Positions 43,256-56,000 are shown, counted from the first letter of the stretch. The stretch: DNA of 64,000 nt from Coix lacryma-jobi var. lacryma-jobi (GCA_009763385.1 CM019823.1:49555528-49619527); one strand, 5' to 3'. Notes: generated from the letters alone by a model not told the origin. A program made the numbers and translations.

Positions 43256-44776
43256 TGAAAGGATCAAGATGCCCAAGAGGGGGGGGTGAATTGGGCTTTT
43301 CTAAAACTTCTTTCAATAATAAAACCTATCAAGCCCCAATTGACCCCCTAGTGCCTAGAAGTGTGAATGACACGAATCAATAGCACAGAAGATTATCACT
43401 AAGCCAATTCTACTCTAGCATGGCAATTCAATTTGGGATGAACAACAAGTGTAATGCGGAATTGAATTGCTTGAATGTAAATGCGTAAGTAAAAGAGTAG
43501 AGATGACTCGACGATCTTTTTGCCGAGGTATCGAGGTGTCGGCACACCCCCCTAGTCCTCGTTGGAGCACCCGCGCAAGGGTATCGCTCCCCCTTGATCC
43601 GCGCAAGGATCAAGTGCTCACTACGAGCTGATTCTTCGCCACTCCGGCCCGGTGAATCGCTCGCTACCGGTCACAACTTGGCTTGGGTCATCCACAATGC
43701 CTCCGGATGATCACCAAGCTCTCCGATCGCCACCAAGCCGTCTAGGTGATGCCGATCACCAAGAGTAACAAGCAAGAACTCTCACTTGACCAACGCAAGG
43801 CTAATGAGATGGGTGGATGCACACTTGCTACTCTCTACTCACTAATGAGGTGTTTGATCACTCAACTATCAAATCTCTCAACCTCACTAGGCCTCTTGCA
43901 CTCACTTGCAATCACAATGTGTTTGGGAACCTTTCAAATGAGCAAGAGAGACAGCATGAATGAGGGGGAAGCATATTTATACCCCCCAACTCAAAACATG
44001 CACGAAGGGGTAAGTCCAGCCAGTTACACAGTGACCGGACGCACCTGTCGGGGTGACCGGACGCGTCCGGTCAGTGTCTAACGGCTACGTGACGTTAGCC
44101 CTGACACCAGTACGATACACTGACCGGACGCACCCATGCGTCCGATCACCACTGACCGGACGCGTCCGGTCATCAATTTCCCTCTCTGGAACCTCTCTGG
44201 ACGCGACCGGACTCACCTCCTGGTGCGTCCGGTCGAAAACTGAAGAGCGTCCGGTCGAAGCCAAGCCTGCTTCTTAGCCAAACCAACTGACCGGACGCAC
44301 GCCCCAGCGTCCGGTCATTAGGGTTGAAGCGTCCGGTCAAATTTTGAAGTCTGAAACGACTTCGGTTTGCGACGCTCCCTTCACGAATTTTCTTCCTTAT
44401 GATCTTAGGGACCTTTCTAAGCTACCTAGGGCTTTGGTTAACAAGTGTGCACCACACCTAACTCAAAAGTCTCACCTAGGTCAAGCTACCCATTCAAACC
44501 CCTCTTTATAGTACGGCCAAAGATAAAACAAAGACCTATGCTACTCTAAGTGTCCTTCAACACCAAGTGACACTTAGTGCTAGCCTATCACCGTCTTCGT
44601 CGTCCATCCTTTGAAAACCGAACGAATTCCATCAAGAGAGACATGAATACCATAGTGCCCTTACGATCATCATTACCATGACCTAACTCAATTGTTTCTG
44701 CAAAACACACGTTAGTCATAGTAGTTTACCGTTGTCATCCAATCACCGAAACCCACTGGGGGCCTAGATGCTCACA
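43256..44776 (-). repeat. Sirevirus 5' LTR
   Basis: 1,521 bp, identical to 31631-33150 except for one extra G in a G-run, as far as I compared. It carries the same GACCGGACGC array (about 44030-44340) and would hold the element's promoter, read on the minus strand. Confidence 0.93.
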
Positions 44777-44868
44777 ACCCCCCGCAGTCTGAACTATCGG
44801 CGCAGCGGAGTTTCAAGACTGAGTACGAAAAGAAGTACAACCCAACACGAGCCCCCCCACATACTCAA

Positions 44869-47042
44869 CTAGCCACTAGTGATGTTGAGGCTGGAGCGAA
44901 ACTCGGAGAACGTCGACGACGGTAGGCCCTTGGTGAAGATGTCAGCGAACTGGGAGGTGGTCGGGACGTGGAGAACCCAAACATCACCGATGGCCACCCG
45001 ATCGCGGACAAAGTGGAGGTCGATCTCCACATGCTTGGTCTGCTGGTGCTGAACGGGGTTGGTGGAGAGGTACACCGCACTGACGTTGTCGTAGTAGACC
45101 AACGTGCTCCGGGTTAGGGGACTGTGGAGCTCACCAAGGAGCTGCCGGAGCCAGGAGGCCTCAGCCACGCCGTTAGCAACAGCGCGGTATTCCGCCTCAG
45201 CACTGGAGGAGGAGACCACCGGCTAGCGCTTGGACGACCAGGACACCAGGTTGCCGCCGAGGAAGACAGCATAGCCTGAGGTGGACCAGCGAGTGTCCGG
45301 ACACCCGGCCCAGTCTGCGTCGATGTAGACAACGAGCTCGGTGGAGGCAGACCGGTGGAGAAGCAGGCCGTAGTTGACGGTGCCGCGGAGGTAGCGGAGG
45401 AGGCGCTTGAGGGCCGTGAGGTGAGGCTCGCGCGGATCATGCATATGAAGGCAAATCTGCTGAACTGCATATGTGATGTCCGGGCGGGTGAAGGTGAGGT
45501 ACTGAAGCGCCCCCGCAAGACTCCTGTATGCGGTAGGGTCAGTGACTGTGGCGCCCTCGGTCTCTGACAGCTTGGCCTGAGTGTCAACAGGGGTGGAGCA
45601 GGGCTTGCAGTCAGTCATCCCAGCACGCTCCAGGATATCAAGAGTATACTGCCGCTGGTGAAGAAAGAGCCCCCCCGGGACGAGGTGCAACGGTGACCCT
45701 GAGGAAGTGATGGAGCAAACCGAGGTCCTTCATCGTGAACTCCTGCTGAAGAGAGGTGATGATCCGCCGCAGTAGTGCCGGGCTTGAAGCAGCGAGCACA
45801 ATGTCATCCACATAGAGCAGCAGATAGGCTGTCTCCCCACCGTGGTGGTAGGTGAACAGCGAAGTGTCTGACTTGGCCTCCACAAACCCTAGAGTGAGCA
45901 GGAATGTAGCAAAACGAGAGTACCACGCCTGAGGGGCCTGCTTGAGGCCGTAGAGTGACTTGTTGAGGCGGCAGACCAGATCAGGCTGAGTAGAGTCAGC
46001 GAAGCCCGCCGGCTGACTGCAGTAGACTGTCTCAGCAAGTGTCCCATGGAGAAAAACATTCTTGACGTCCAGCTGATGCACAAGTCAGGAGCGAGAGAGA
46101 GCCAGTGAGAGAACCATGCGGACTGTAGCTGGCTTCACCACGGGACTGAACGTCTCGTCATAGTCAACTCCAGGCCGCTGAGTGAAACCCCGCAGTACCC
46201 AGCGAGCCTTGTACCGCTCAAGAGTGTCATCAGCCCGACGCTTGTGAGTCCATATCCACTTGCCGGTGACAACATTGGAGCCAGGTGGACGTGGCACCAG
46301 ATCCCAGGTCTGGTTGGCGAGAAGGGCCGCGTACTCCTCCTCCATTGCACGATGCCAGTGAGGGTCGGCCAGGGCGTCGCGCACGGAAGAGGGTACCGGA
46401 GAGACCCGCGTGTCGTCGTGTGTTGCGGCAAGAGCCCGAGGCCGCAACACCCCCGCCGCATGCCGCGTCACCATGGGGTGAACATGACGCGGGTGGCGGT
46501 GAAGAATAGGGGTGGTACACGGGCGGCTCGACCCGAGCAGCCGACGATGGTGGAGGCGGCGGCGTAGGCGTCGACGGTGGAGAGCCGGCCACGAGAGGAG
46601 ACCGAGGTGGCGACGACGTTGACGGATCCAACACCGAGGGCGGTGGGGCCACCCGCGCACGGCGCTGGTATACACGCACCGACTTGGCGAATCGCGCGGG
46701 AGGTGCCGTAGACGTCGGACCCGCGGTGGGCACAGGGTCGGGCACAGCCACTGGACCGGCGCAAGGCGCAGGGGCAGACGCAGCACCAGGTGGCGCAGCT
46801 GCCGGACCCGCGCAGGGCGTAGGGTCAGGCACAGGTCCCGAGGTCGGCGGGCTGGGGCACGGGCCCGGCGGAGGACGCAGGAGAGGAGGACCTGCAGGGT
46901 AAAACAACAAAGGTGGCTGGGCCACCGCGTCAGTGGGAAACAGGGAGCTGCTCCGCCTCGAGAAGCTGACGAGCGAGGGCATCAGCCGTGTCACGCTCAC
47001 GCTCCCAGATGAGGCCGGCGGCATGCACACGCGCTTGTCCAT
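44869..47042 (-). pseudogene. Copia-2 pol remnant (reverse transcriptase and RNase H)
   Basis: The minus-strand remnant shows RT (AMEEEYAALLANQTW, YKARWVLRGFTQRPGVDYDE, HQLDVKNVFLHGTL, SLYGLKQAPQAWY, LLLYVDDIV) and RNase H (YIDADWAGCPDTRW, SSSAEAEYRAVANG, VEIDLHFVRD, FADIFTKGLP). It has a frame change near 46480, an in-frame TGA near 46086, a frame change near 45690 and an in-frame stop near 45222. There is no integrase core before RT. The upstream part (46480-47042) is Pro/Ala-rich linker of the type between integrase and RT. Not functional. Confidence 0.85.
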
Positions 47043-47783
47043 CTACGACGGCTGCCCATGCGGCCACCAGAGTGGGGGCGATAGCGTAGTCGGGTTGGGG
47101 AAGAAGCGGTGGCGGAGGTGGCGCGGGGAAGGAGCCACCGGCTACTGCACCGAGTGCGAGCGCCCCCCAGCCCGAGCCCAAGGCACCGAAGGGCGCATAG
47201 GAGAGCTGCTGGCCGGCCTGGGGGCCGATGACGAGGCCACCAGCAGCGCCGAGGTTGAGCAGAGGCGGGTCGGGTTGCTGGGAGCCGCTGCCGAGCAGGG
47301 GCTGGCCGCCGGGCTGCAGGGGCTGACCGCCCGCGCCCTGGCCGGCGAGGGGCTGCCCGCCCGCGCCCTGGCCGGCGAGCTGGAGGTCGCCCCCGCCTGG
47401 GCCGCCTGTGCCCTGGCCGCCGAGCTGGAGGTCGCCCCCGCCGAGGTCGTCCGCGCTGGAGCCGCTGGTGAGGCCGCCCGCGCCCTGGCCGCCCGTCGGA
47501 GTGTCGCGGGGCCGCGATCCACCGACGCCGAGGCCGCCCGCGCCGGAGCCGTTCGCATCCGCGACAAGGGCGGCGGCGCCAGGCTGGGCGGGCCGCAGCG
47601 CCGTGAGCTAGGCCTAGGTCGCGCGGGGAAGGGGCGGGAAGGAGGAGAAGGAGGTGGGGGAGGAGGAGGAGGTTGTCGGCCGTCGGCCATGGCCGCGGCA
47701 GCAGCGGCGAGGAGGCGGCGGCGGCTGGCGGCTGGAGGTGGAAGAAGGGGAAGAGGAAAAAAAGAAAACCTAGCTTGATACCA
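47043..47783 (-). other. Copia-2 leader: Gly/Pro/Ala-rich repeats in place of gag
   Basis: About 740 bp between the 5' LTR and the pol remnant. GC-rich and composed of short CTGGCCGGCGAG / CGCCCTGGCCG-type repeats (47325-47500), with frames open on both strands. I see no zinc knuckle, capsid or protease motif, so gag, protease and integrase were probably lost by deletion, or this is the 5' end of an unusual gag. Confidence 0.5.
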
Positions 47784-47883
47784 TGTTGGAAAGAGTGAGT
47801 GGATTATTGGGCTAACCCTAGAAGGGGTAGCTATATCAGTCACTTACATGGGCCTCATGGGCCTAAATACATATACTCCAACA
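47784..47883 (-). repeat. Copia-2 5' LTR
   Basis: 100 bp, starting TGTTGGAAAG and ending ACTCCAACA on the plus strand, so both strands read TGTTGG...CCAACA. Directly beside it (47783 and below) the minus strand reads TGGTATCAAGC, the primer-binding site. Confidence 0.88.
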
Positions 47884-48260
47884 GTACTGTTGATCATGTT
47901 GCAATAGTTGTCTTTTATTGTTTCATAAGTTACGCAATACTGTTGTCTGTTATATATCCTGGGTTGTTGTCTGTTACATATTTTCTGTTTGTTGCAGTAG
48001 CTCTGTTTCGTTGTTTCAGTAGTTACTGCGTATATGTATCAGTAAGCCTGTTACGTTGTTTCACATGCTTTTCTACAGTAGATGATTTATTATGTTTTAT
48101 TATCCTATATATGATTCACATGCTTGTTTCACATATGTACCGTACTGCTATGGTCATATGTGATATTATGAAATCACTATTATATTATCTCTATTATGTC
48201 GTCATCATAATGTTAATTTACGGAATTAAAATGACATGGAAATTGTCTTTATCTCTAACA
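47884..48260 (+). repeat. Copia-1 5' LTR, right part
   Basis: Continues the 5' LTR after the Copia-2 insertion (repeated GTACT at 47884-47888) and ends TCTCTAACA. It closely matches 58000-58376 of the 3' LTR. Confidence 0.92.
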
Positions 48261-48307
48261 ATCCAAAAACCTAATTATAGACATTTTGTGTCAGTGGTTT
48301 TGCTGCC

Positions 48308-51300
48308 GTGCTAAAGCCTGATGCTTTTGATGGGAAAAACTTCTTGGTATGGAGAGCTAAAATGGAATTGTGGCTAATTGCTATGTCATGCTTTCATGTG
48401 ATTGAGGGCAAGCCTGCTAACTTGTCTCCTGAGGATGAGGCTAAGTTTAAGGCTGATGACAACCTCTTTCGAGGTGCAGTGATTAGTGCACTTGATGCAA
48501 AATTCTAGAAAAGCTACATCATACTTCCCACAGGTAAAGAGCTGTGGGATGCATTTGTGGGAAAATTTGGAGTTACTGATGCTGGTAGCGAGCTGTATCT
48601 TATGGAGCAACTGTATGAATACAAGATGGTTGAGAACAGATCTGTAGTGGAACAGGCTCATGAGATTCAGGTACTAGCAAAGGAACTTGAGCTTTTTCCT
48701 TGTCCTCTTCCTGACAAGTTTGTAGCTGGCGGTATTATCGCTGAGCTGCCACCGTCATGGAAGGACTTTGCTACCTCTCTCAAACATAAGAGACAAGAGT
48801 TCAATGTGGAAGAGCTCATTGGCACTTGATGTTGAGGAGAGGGCGAGAGCAAAGGACAATGGAAAAGGTGTTGAGATCTCTACTACTAATGTGGTGTAGA
48901 AGAGAAACTCTAAATTCCGCAAGTACAAAAAGAAGAAAAACCAGAACAAGCAACAGAATATCCCTAAAACCAATCAGACATCACAATTTAAGAAAAAGGA
49001 CAACAACAACAAGAAGAAGGGAGGATGCTTTGTCTGTGGTAGTGATGCTCATTGGGCAAGTGAGTGCCCTGATCGGAAATACCACCGGGATAATAAATCA
49101 GCAAATATTGTGACTACTAACAATGGTGAAGGAACATCTGGGTATGGTAATTCTTTACCATTCGTTCTTTCCGTTTGTAATTCACCTGAGTGGTGGATGG
49201 ACAGTGGTGCAAATATACATGTGTGTGCTGATGTATCTCTATTTTCCTCCTACCAGGTCGGGAGGTCTGGCGCCTTGTTGATGGGAAATGGGTCGCGTGC
49301 TCATGTTCTTGGTGTTGGTACAGTCATTCTGAAGTTTACTTCGGGAAAGACGGTGCCATTGAAGAACGTGCAGCATGTGCCCTCTATCAAGAAAAATCTT
49401 GTTAGTGCTTCCATGTTGTGCCGAGATGGCTACAAAGTTGTTCTTGAGTCGAATAAATGTGTTCTGTTTAAACATGGTATGTTTATTGGTAAAGGATATG
49501 ATTGCGGAGGTTTGTTCCGCTTATCGTTGCATGATGTGTGTAATAAACTGGTGAATTCTGTTAATATTTCTGATGAGTCAGATTTATGGCATTCACATTT
49601 TTGTCATGCAAGTTTTGGCTGTTTAATGCGGTTAGCAAATCTGAATTTAATTCCTAAATTTAACTTGGTCAAAAAGTCTAAGTGTCATGTGTGTGTTGAA
49701 TCAAAACAACCCCGCAAGCCACACAAGGCTGCTGAGGAGAGGAACTTGGCACCTCTAGAACTTGTGCATTCCGATCTATGCGAGAAGAACGGAATTTTGA
49801 CTAAAGGCGGTAAAAAAATACTTTCTCACCTTTATAGATGACTCCACTAGGTTCTGCTATGTGTATCTCTTAAAATCAAAAGATGAAGCGTTTAATAATT
49901 TTAAGGCCTATAAAGCTGAAGTAGAGAACCAACTTGAGAGGAAAATAAACGTTTAAGGTCCGATCGAGGTGGAGAATATTTCTCTAATGTGTTCGATGAG
50001 TTCTGTGTGGAACATGGGATTGTTCATGAGAGGACACCGCCATACTCACCACAATCCAATGAGATTGCTGAAAGGAAAAACCGCACTCTAACAGAGCTGG
50101 TGAATGCAATGTTGAGTATAGCGGGATTATCTAAGGAATGGTGGGGTGAGGCGATTTTGACAGCGTGACATGTCCTGAACAGGGTTCCAACAAAGAACAA
50201 AGAGATCACACCATTTGAGGAATGGAAAAGAGAAGATTAAATCTCTCATATTTACGCACTTGGGGTTGTTTGGCTATGGTAAATGTGCCAATCAACAAGA
50301 AGTGTAAACTTGGACCTAAAACTGTTGATTGTATTTTCCTAGGTTATGCTTTTCACAGCGTTGGGTATAGATTCTTAATTATTAAATCTAATATTCCTGA
50401 TGTGTATGTTGATACAATCATGGAATCGAGAGACGCAACATTTTTTTAGAATGAATTTCCCATGAAGAATACACCTAGTGAAACAAGTCATGAGACTATA
50501 ATTTTCCATGAACCAGAACAGATAGATCATGCTGAGGATACTCATGTGGACATCCCTGAGGAGGATGACACTGTAGTCACTCGAAAGAGTAAGAGACAAA
50601 GGGTTGCAAAATCCTTTGGTGATGACTATATAGTGTACCTTGTGGAAGACACACCAACCACCATTAGATAGACATATTCCTCTCCTGATGCTGACTTGTG
50701 GAAGGAAGCAGTCAGGAGTGAGATGGAATCTATTATGTCTAATGGAACTTGGGAGGTCGTTGACCGTCCTTATGGTTGTCAACCTATAGGCCTGATGGTA
50801 CCGTTGAGAGGTACAAAGCAAGGCTTGTGGCCAAAGGATACACCCAAAAGGAGGGTGAAGATTTTTTTGACACCTATTCACCAGTTGCTTGTTTGACTAC
50901 AATTCACACTTTGATTGTTGTGGCAGCCTCACATGGTCTTATCATTCATCAGATGGATGTAAAGACAACTTTCCTAAATGGAGAGTTGGATGAGGAGATC
51001 TATATGGATCAGCCAGAGGGCTTCATTGCAGATGGTCAAGAGAACAAGGTGTGCAGGTTGTTAAAGTCATTATATGGCCTGAAACAAGCACCTAAGCAAT
51101 GGCATGAAAATTTTGATAATACTCTACTTGCTGCTGGCTTTGTTGTGAACGAAGCTGACACATATGTGTATTATAGGTATGGTGGGGGTGAGGCTGTTAT
51201 GCTATGCCTTTATGTTGATGACATACTGATCTTTGGATCAAATCTCAATGTGATTGAGGAAGTTAAGAAACTTTTGTCAAGTAACTTTGACATGAAAGAT

Positions 51301-52164
51301 TTGGGAGAAGCTGATGTTATTCTGAACATCAAGTTAATTAGAGAAGGTGATGGTGGGGTGACTTTGTTGCAGTCCCATTATGTGGAAAAGGTGTTAAGTC
51401 GCTTTGGTTATAGTGACTGTAACCCTGCTCCTACACCTTATGATCCTAGCGTGCTATTGCGGAAAAACCAAAGAATAGCAAGGGATCAATTGACATACTC
51501 CCAGATCATTGGCTCGCTAATGTACCTTGCGAGTGCAACAAGGCCTGACATCTCATATGCTGTGAGCAAGCTTAGCAAGTTTGTGTCCAAACCTGGAGAT
51601 GATCACTGGAGTGCTCTTGAGAGAGTGTTGCGGTACCTGAAAGGTACTATGACTTACGGTATTCACTATACCGGACACCCAAAAGTGCTAGAAGGCTATT
51701 GTGATGTCAACTGGATTTCTGATGCTGATGAGCTTAGAGCCACAAGCGGATATGTGTTCCTGCTTGGAGGCGGCGCTGTTTCCTGGAAGTCTTGCAAGCA
51801 GACTCTCATTACGAAGTCTACCATGAAAGCAGAACTCACAGCGTTAGACACTGCTAGGGCTGAGGCCGAGTGGCTTCGTGAACTCTTGTTGGATTTACCG
51901 GTGGTTGAAAAACCGATACCGGATATTTCCATGAACTGTGACAATCAAACTATGATTGCGAAAGTCAACAGTTCCAGGAGTAACATGAAGTCTACAAGGC
52001 ATGTAAAGAGAAGATTGAAATCTGTCAGAAAGCTGAAAACCTCCGGAGTTATAACGTTGGATTATGTCCACACGTTGAATAATCTGGCAGATCAATTCAC
52101 TAAGAGATTATCACGTAATATGATAGAAAATGCATCGAGGCAGATGGGTATGAGACCCATGTGA
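48308..52164 (+). pseudogene. Copia-1 gag-pol, disrupted
   Basis: The plus-strand polyprotein remnant carries gag (DAFDGKNFLVWRAKMELW, then LWDAFVGKFG), a CCHC zinc knuckle CFVCGSDAHWASEC near 49030 and protease WWMDSGANIHVC near 49192. It also carries the pre-integrase HHCC region (LWHSHFCHASFG, CHVCVESKQ), integrase pieces (IDDSTRFCYVY near 49835, SPQSNEIAERKNRT near 50050), RT with YVDD near 51210 and RNase H up to the stop at 52164. Breaks include an in-frame TAG at 48506, a one-base shift near 48825, a TAG near 48899, breaks near 49820-49960 and a TGA near 50166. No ATG opens gag. The RT-RNase H part (50776-52164) is the longest intact block. Inactive. Confidence 0.88.
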
Positions 52165-52701
52165 AAATCTACTGTAGTGGTAACCTGCTCTATGTGATCA
52201 GAGATTCCGTGAAGTAGAGTGGTGAAACAAGCTATGAGTAGGTTGATAGGAAAGTTCCCTTTTGAACCTATCTCTGATGCATAACTTTCCTTCTGTAAGG
52301 CAGGTTGGTATTTACCTTAATGTATTCCGAGAGTCTTATTAAGATGAGATGTTGTCCTACAGAACATCTTATGAGGAATACACCTATATAAGTCTGACTG
52401 CTAGTCACAGTCTATGGGATTTGGGCGATCCCTAAATACTCATGAAAGGCACTGAAGTGTGACTTATATGCTTCAAACAGCGGGGATGTCTGTTGCAGCC
52501 TAGTACCAGCAAAGGACTTAAGTAAATCTCACCTCACGCAAAACTGTCAATTCAAGGCATAGTCCATTGTTCAGTTGTGACTGAGTGAAACTCTTGCTCT
52601 AGGTGGATGTTCAACTTAACAGTCTCCATCGAAACACTGGTATATCAAAGAATTGAGATTCTAGAACTTCACTGTTACAAACCCTAGAGTTTGGTGGGGA
52701 T
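52165..52701 (+). other. Copia-1 3' untranslated internal region with polypurine tract
   Basis: Non-coding stretch from the polyprotein stop to the 3' LTR. It ends in TTTGGTGGGGATTG; the GGTGGGGA is the likely polypurine tract. Confidence 0.7.
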
Positions 52702-53037
52702 TGTTAGATTTATTGTAGGCCAAGCCCATTAATATATTTAATAAATCAATAACTCTATGGTGTGTAATTGTGGGAATTATTGTTTGTATCAGATTGGAAT
52801 TTAAAGGGACGTTGACTCAACTTACAGGTGGAAATTATTCCATCTAATTTGAGAAGTTGAGAAACAGACAGAGACAGGAAGGCAGGTAGACAGGTGGGAG
52901 TGGCGTGTTAATTTTTGTTAATGCGCATTAACTACTGGAGTTACAACTCCTCTCCATCACGTCTCCCAGCCTTCTGCATTCCATCTCTTCACCTGCCTAA
53001 AGGAACGTTCGTTCTTTTTCTCCAAGGAGATAGGAGC
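52702..53037 (+). repeat. Copia-1 3' LTR, left part
   Basis: Starts TGTTAGATTTATTGTAGG, matching 30666 onward with scattered substitutions. Interrupted after GGAGC (53033-53037) by the element at 53038-57451. Confidence 0.92.
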
Positions 53038-56000
53038 TATGACACCCTAGTGTCAAGCACTGCATTAGGAACTACATTTAGCTACTAAAATGCATGAGCA
53101 ATGCATTGCATCATTTCATGTGCATCAAAGTGCTTTTGTCTCTGAATATTTGTCTGGATTTTGGTTTCTATTGAACTTGGTTGTTTGAGTGACTTTCTGA
53201 CTTGGCAAATAGTTTCATAAAATAAAGAATACTGAGTAAAATGTTTTTCTTGTTGACATCTTGACCTAGTTCAAAATAGTTTATCAAATAAAAAGGAGGA
53301 AAACAAAATGGTTTAAGTCTCAAAAATTGGCTTTATTTATGAGGGGGTTGTAAAAATGGTTTTCAGAAAAAGTGTCTTAAATGAAAGTTGTAGAGAAAAT
53401 TATTTTGAGCAACTTTTATTTTTGGGTCAAAGCCTAGTTGGGAGTTTTTGAAACTGTTTTGAATGGTCAAAGTTTAAAAAGTTTTTGGAAAAAGAAAAAG
53501 GAAAACGTTTCTTTCCCGCGCTTCCCATCTGGCCCGCTTAGCCTCTCGGCCCGCCAGCGCCGTGCCGGCCCAGCCGCGCTCGCCCGCGCTCGCTCGCCCA
53601 TGCTCGCCCGCGCGCGCGCGCCGCGCGCGATAGCCTCGCCACGCCGTACGCCGGCCGGAGCGCCGCGTGGCGGCCAGCCTCTGCCCCGAATCCGCCCCGA
53701 CCACTCCTCTCGCGATCGCTTCCGTGTTCGAGCGCGCAAGATCGCTCTCGCCCTCTCCGCGCATGCCTCGCCTGCCGAGCCCCCTCGCTGGCCGCGCCCC
53801 GCCTCTCGCCGCTCGCCGCACCGGGCCCCGCCACTACGGCCCGTCCGGCCATGCCCGAGGGCAAAGACCCGCGCACCGCCCCCTCTCTCTCCCGCTCTTC
53901 ATTCGCACCAGCCGCTCCCACCATCTCTCCCCTCCTTCCGCGAACGCAAGCCGAGAGCACTGCTCGCCTTCGCCGTCGCACGCCACCGTGAAAACGCCCC
54001 ACCGCGTTCCAGCCCTCACTAAGCCACTGTCGGCCGATTAACTCCGGCCACCACTCCGTCATCATCTAGACCACACGGTGCTCCCGCTTTCACCTTCGCC
54101 GGAGCCCCACCACCGCCGGAACGAGGAGTGCCACCTCTCGGCCACCGTCGATGACCGGGAGTGCAAGCCGTTGTTCCACACCACCCGAACCTTCGCCAAG
54201 CCCCATCTTCCTCGTCGAGCCCCGTCACTTCAAAGCAAGGTGAGAACACCCATCCGTCGCAACGCTACCGTTCCCCACCGTTCTCTCTCACCCGGCCGAG
54301 CGCCATGGGCGCCGCCGTGAACTCCGCTCGCGGCCAAGCTCCTCTGGAGCCTTTCAAGCCAAACCAACCCCCAGTCTCACTCCCTAGGATCCCCTTAAAG
54401 CTTTTGCCTCCACCAATTTCACCGGCGACCACCGGAAACGGCCAAGCCGAGCACCGCCGCCGCCGCCGTCCGCCATGGCTCGTCGCCGGCGAGCTACGGT
54501 CACGCGCTGGCCAAACCGACCGCACCACCCGATTCGCCTCGTCAAGGGGAACACAGCGAGCCTAGCCTCGCCGCCGGCGACCTCACCGTCGGCGAGCATC
54601 GGGTGGTCAACCCCGTCCCCTGCTTTTCTTTAACTGACCAGTGGGTCCCGTTGACCAGCGCACCCCGCGCGTCAGCCTCACCCGGTCCATGGACCGAGTT
54701 CACGCAGGCCCAGCCGGGAGATTTCAAATGATTTTCCTTTTTGTTTTATTTTCCAGAAATGCTTGTTATTTTTGTGTAGCTCGATTTAAAAGTCCAAATG
54801 AAGTGCTTTCAGTTTTGTTAGCTTGTTTATAAGTAGATCTATCATGAAAAAATATGAAAGTATTTTTGGTAGAAGTTTTTATTACTGTTTTTATTTATTT
54901 CAGTTTATATGCTTTTGTTGAAATAAATGGTTATATATGTTTTTTGGTCAAGTTAATTCATGGAAAATTTTGTGTAGGTTTCTTATCATGTTATGTACCT
55001 ATGAAAATTATATAAGGCACTGTTTATGTGGAAAAAGTTTCTGTTATGGTTTAAAGTTCTTTTTCACTGTTTTCTTGGAATAAGTGTTAAGGTGTTTTAT
55101 AGGTCAAAATAAATTATGGGAAAATTCATACCGTCTCTGTGTATGATGTTTTGGTTAGGAAAAATGTAAGCATGGTCGGTCATGTGAAGAAAAATGAAGT
55201 TGCTTTATAAATATACTTTTATGTGTTTTTCTTAAGAAATTCATGTAGGATATAATATAATGTTTCTGCTCATGGAACTTTCTTGATAAATATAAAATGT
55301 GGAGTAGAATCTGGGAAAAATATGAAACTGAGTTTAGCACCCTTCCTGCAGTAAAGTGTTCATGTGTAGATAAAGCAAGAAAAATTATGAAATCTGCTGT
55401 TTGACATCTTTGGTGTGAAAAGTTAGTTCAAAGCATATTTTGAGCAGTTTATATCATCTTTTTGTGGCCGTTGTTCTGTATTTTATTTCTTGCTGAAATT
55501 TATGCAGTGAAGTCCTGATAGTGTTAGTTGCTTCCTGGAATTTTTGTGAATTTTTTTTAAGTTTAGAAAAATGCACTTGCAGTTCAAACCTGAATTTCTT
55601 TTGAATTTCTAAATAGGAAATGGTTGAATTAATGATTTTATCTTATGGGATAAATACGTATTTACCTCAATGTCAAAAGTGGTTCAACAAGTTGGTTTTG
55701 TTGGTTTGCAAGAAATGTTACTTTTCTTACCACCGCATCCCGCACCACATATTAGTTATTTATTATTTTTCAACCGCATTGCAATAGGATCGACACATCC
55801 GGAGCCCGACCAGGAGCAAGAAGCAAGCATCAAGCAGGAGATCCCGGAACTTCATCAAGCAGAGGAAGTCGACCCCGCGGCAGAAACTAACTTGCCCGAG
55901 TGCCCCTCCCACGAGGCCTCGGTCTTCGCTCAAGGCAAGCCCCGGGGCATTCTAAGTCTCCCAGTTTTTACAATTAAATTACTTGAGTCATTTTAACCTG

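Larger units (their letters stand above)
31631..44776 (-). mobile_element. Sirevirus-type Ty1/copia retrotransposon, full-length, TSD ACCCC
   Basis: 13,146 bp on the minus strand, with a perfect 5-bp duplication ACCCC (31626-31630 and 44777-44781). The order on the minus strand is: 5' LTR (43256-44776), primer-binding site, gag (40803-43202), pol (37561-40788), a spacer with repeats, an extra ORF (33631-36231), polypurine tract and 3' LTR (31631-33150). The AAAAAGGGGGAGAT polypurine tract, large two-knuckle gag and extra downstream ORF are Sirevirus characters. The two LTRs are practically identical, so the insertion is very young. It sits inside Copia-2, four bases from its 3' LTR. Confidence 0.93.
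31530..47883 (-). mobile_element. Copia-2: short-LTR Ty1/copia element inserted in the Copia-1 5' LTR (TSD GTACT)
   Basis: GTACT is duplicated at 31525-31529 and 47884-47888. The uninterrupted site survives in the Copia-1 3' LTR around 58000. The LTRs are only about 100 bp (31530-31626 and 47784-47883). The coding strand is minus. Next to the 5' LTR the minus strand reads TGGTATCAAGC, close to the initiator-tRNA-Met primer-binding site, and the 3' LTR is preceded on the minus strand by a G-run acting as polypurine tract. The internal region has RT and RNase H but no recognisable integrase, protease or gag zinc knuckle, so the element is a deletion derivative. It is itself split by the Sirevirus at 31631-44776. 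Confidence 0.88.

Noticed and set aside
46933..47778. 281-codon plus-strand frame
   Set aside because: It is antisense to the Copia-2 leader and pol remnant. The Leu/Ala/Gly repeats derive from GC-rich tandem units.
53438..54565. Several 100-190 codon frames on both strands
   Set aside because: They lie in the GC-rich part of the probable solo LTR, overlap each other on opposite strands and show no domain.
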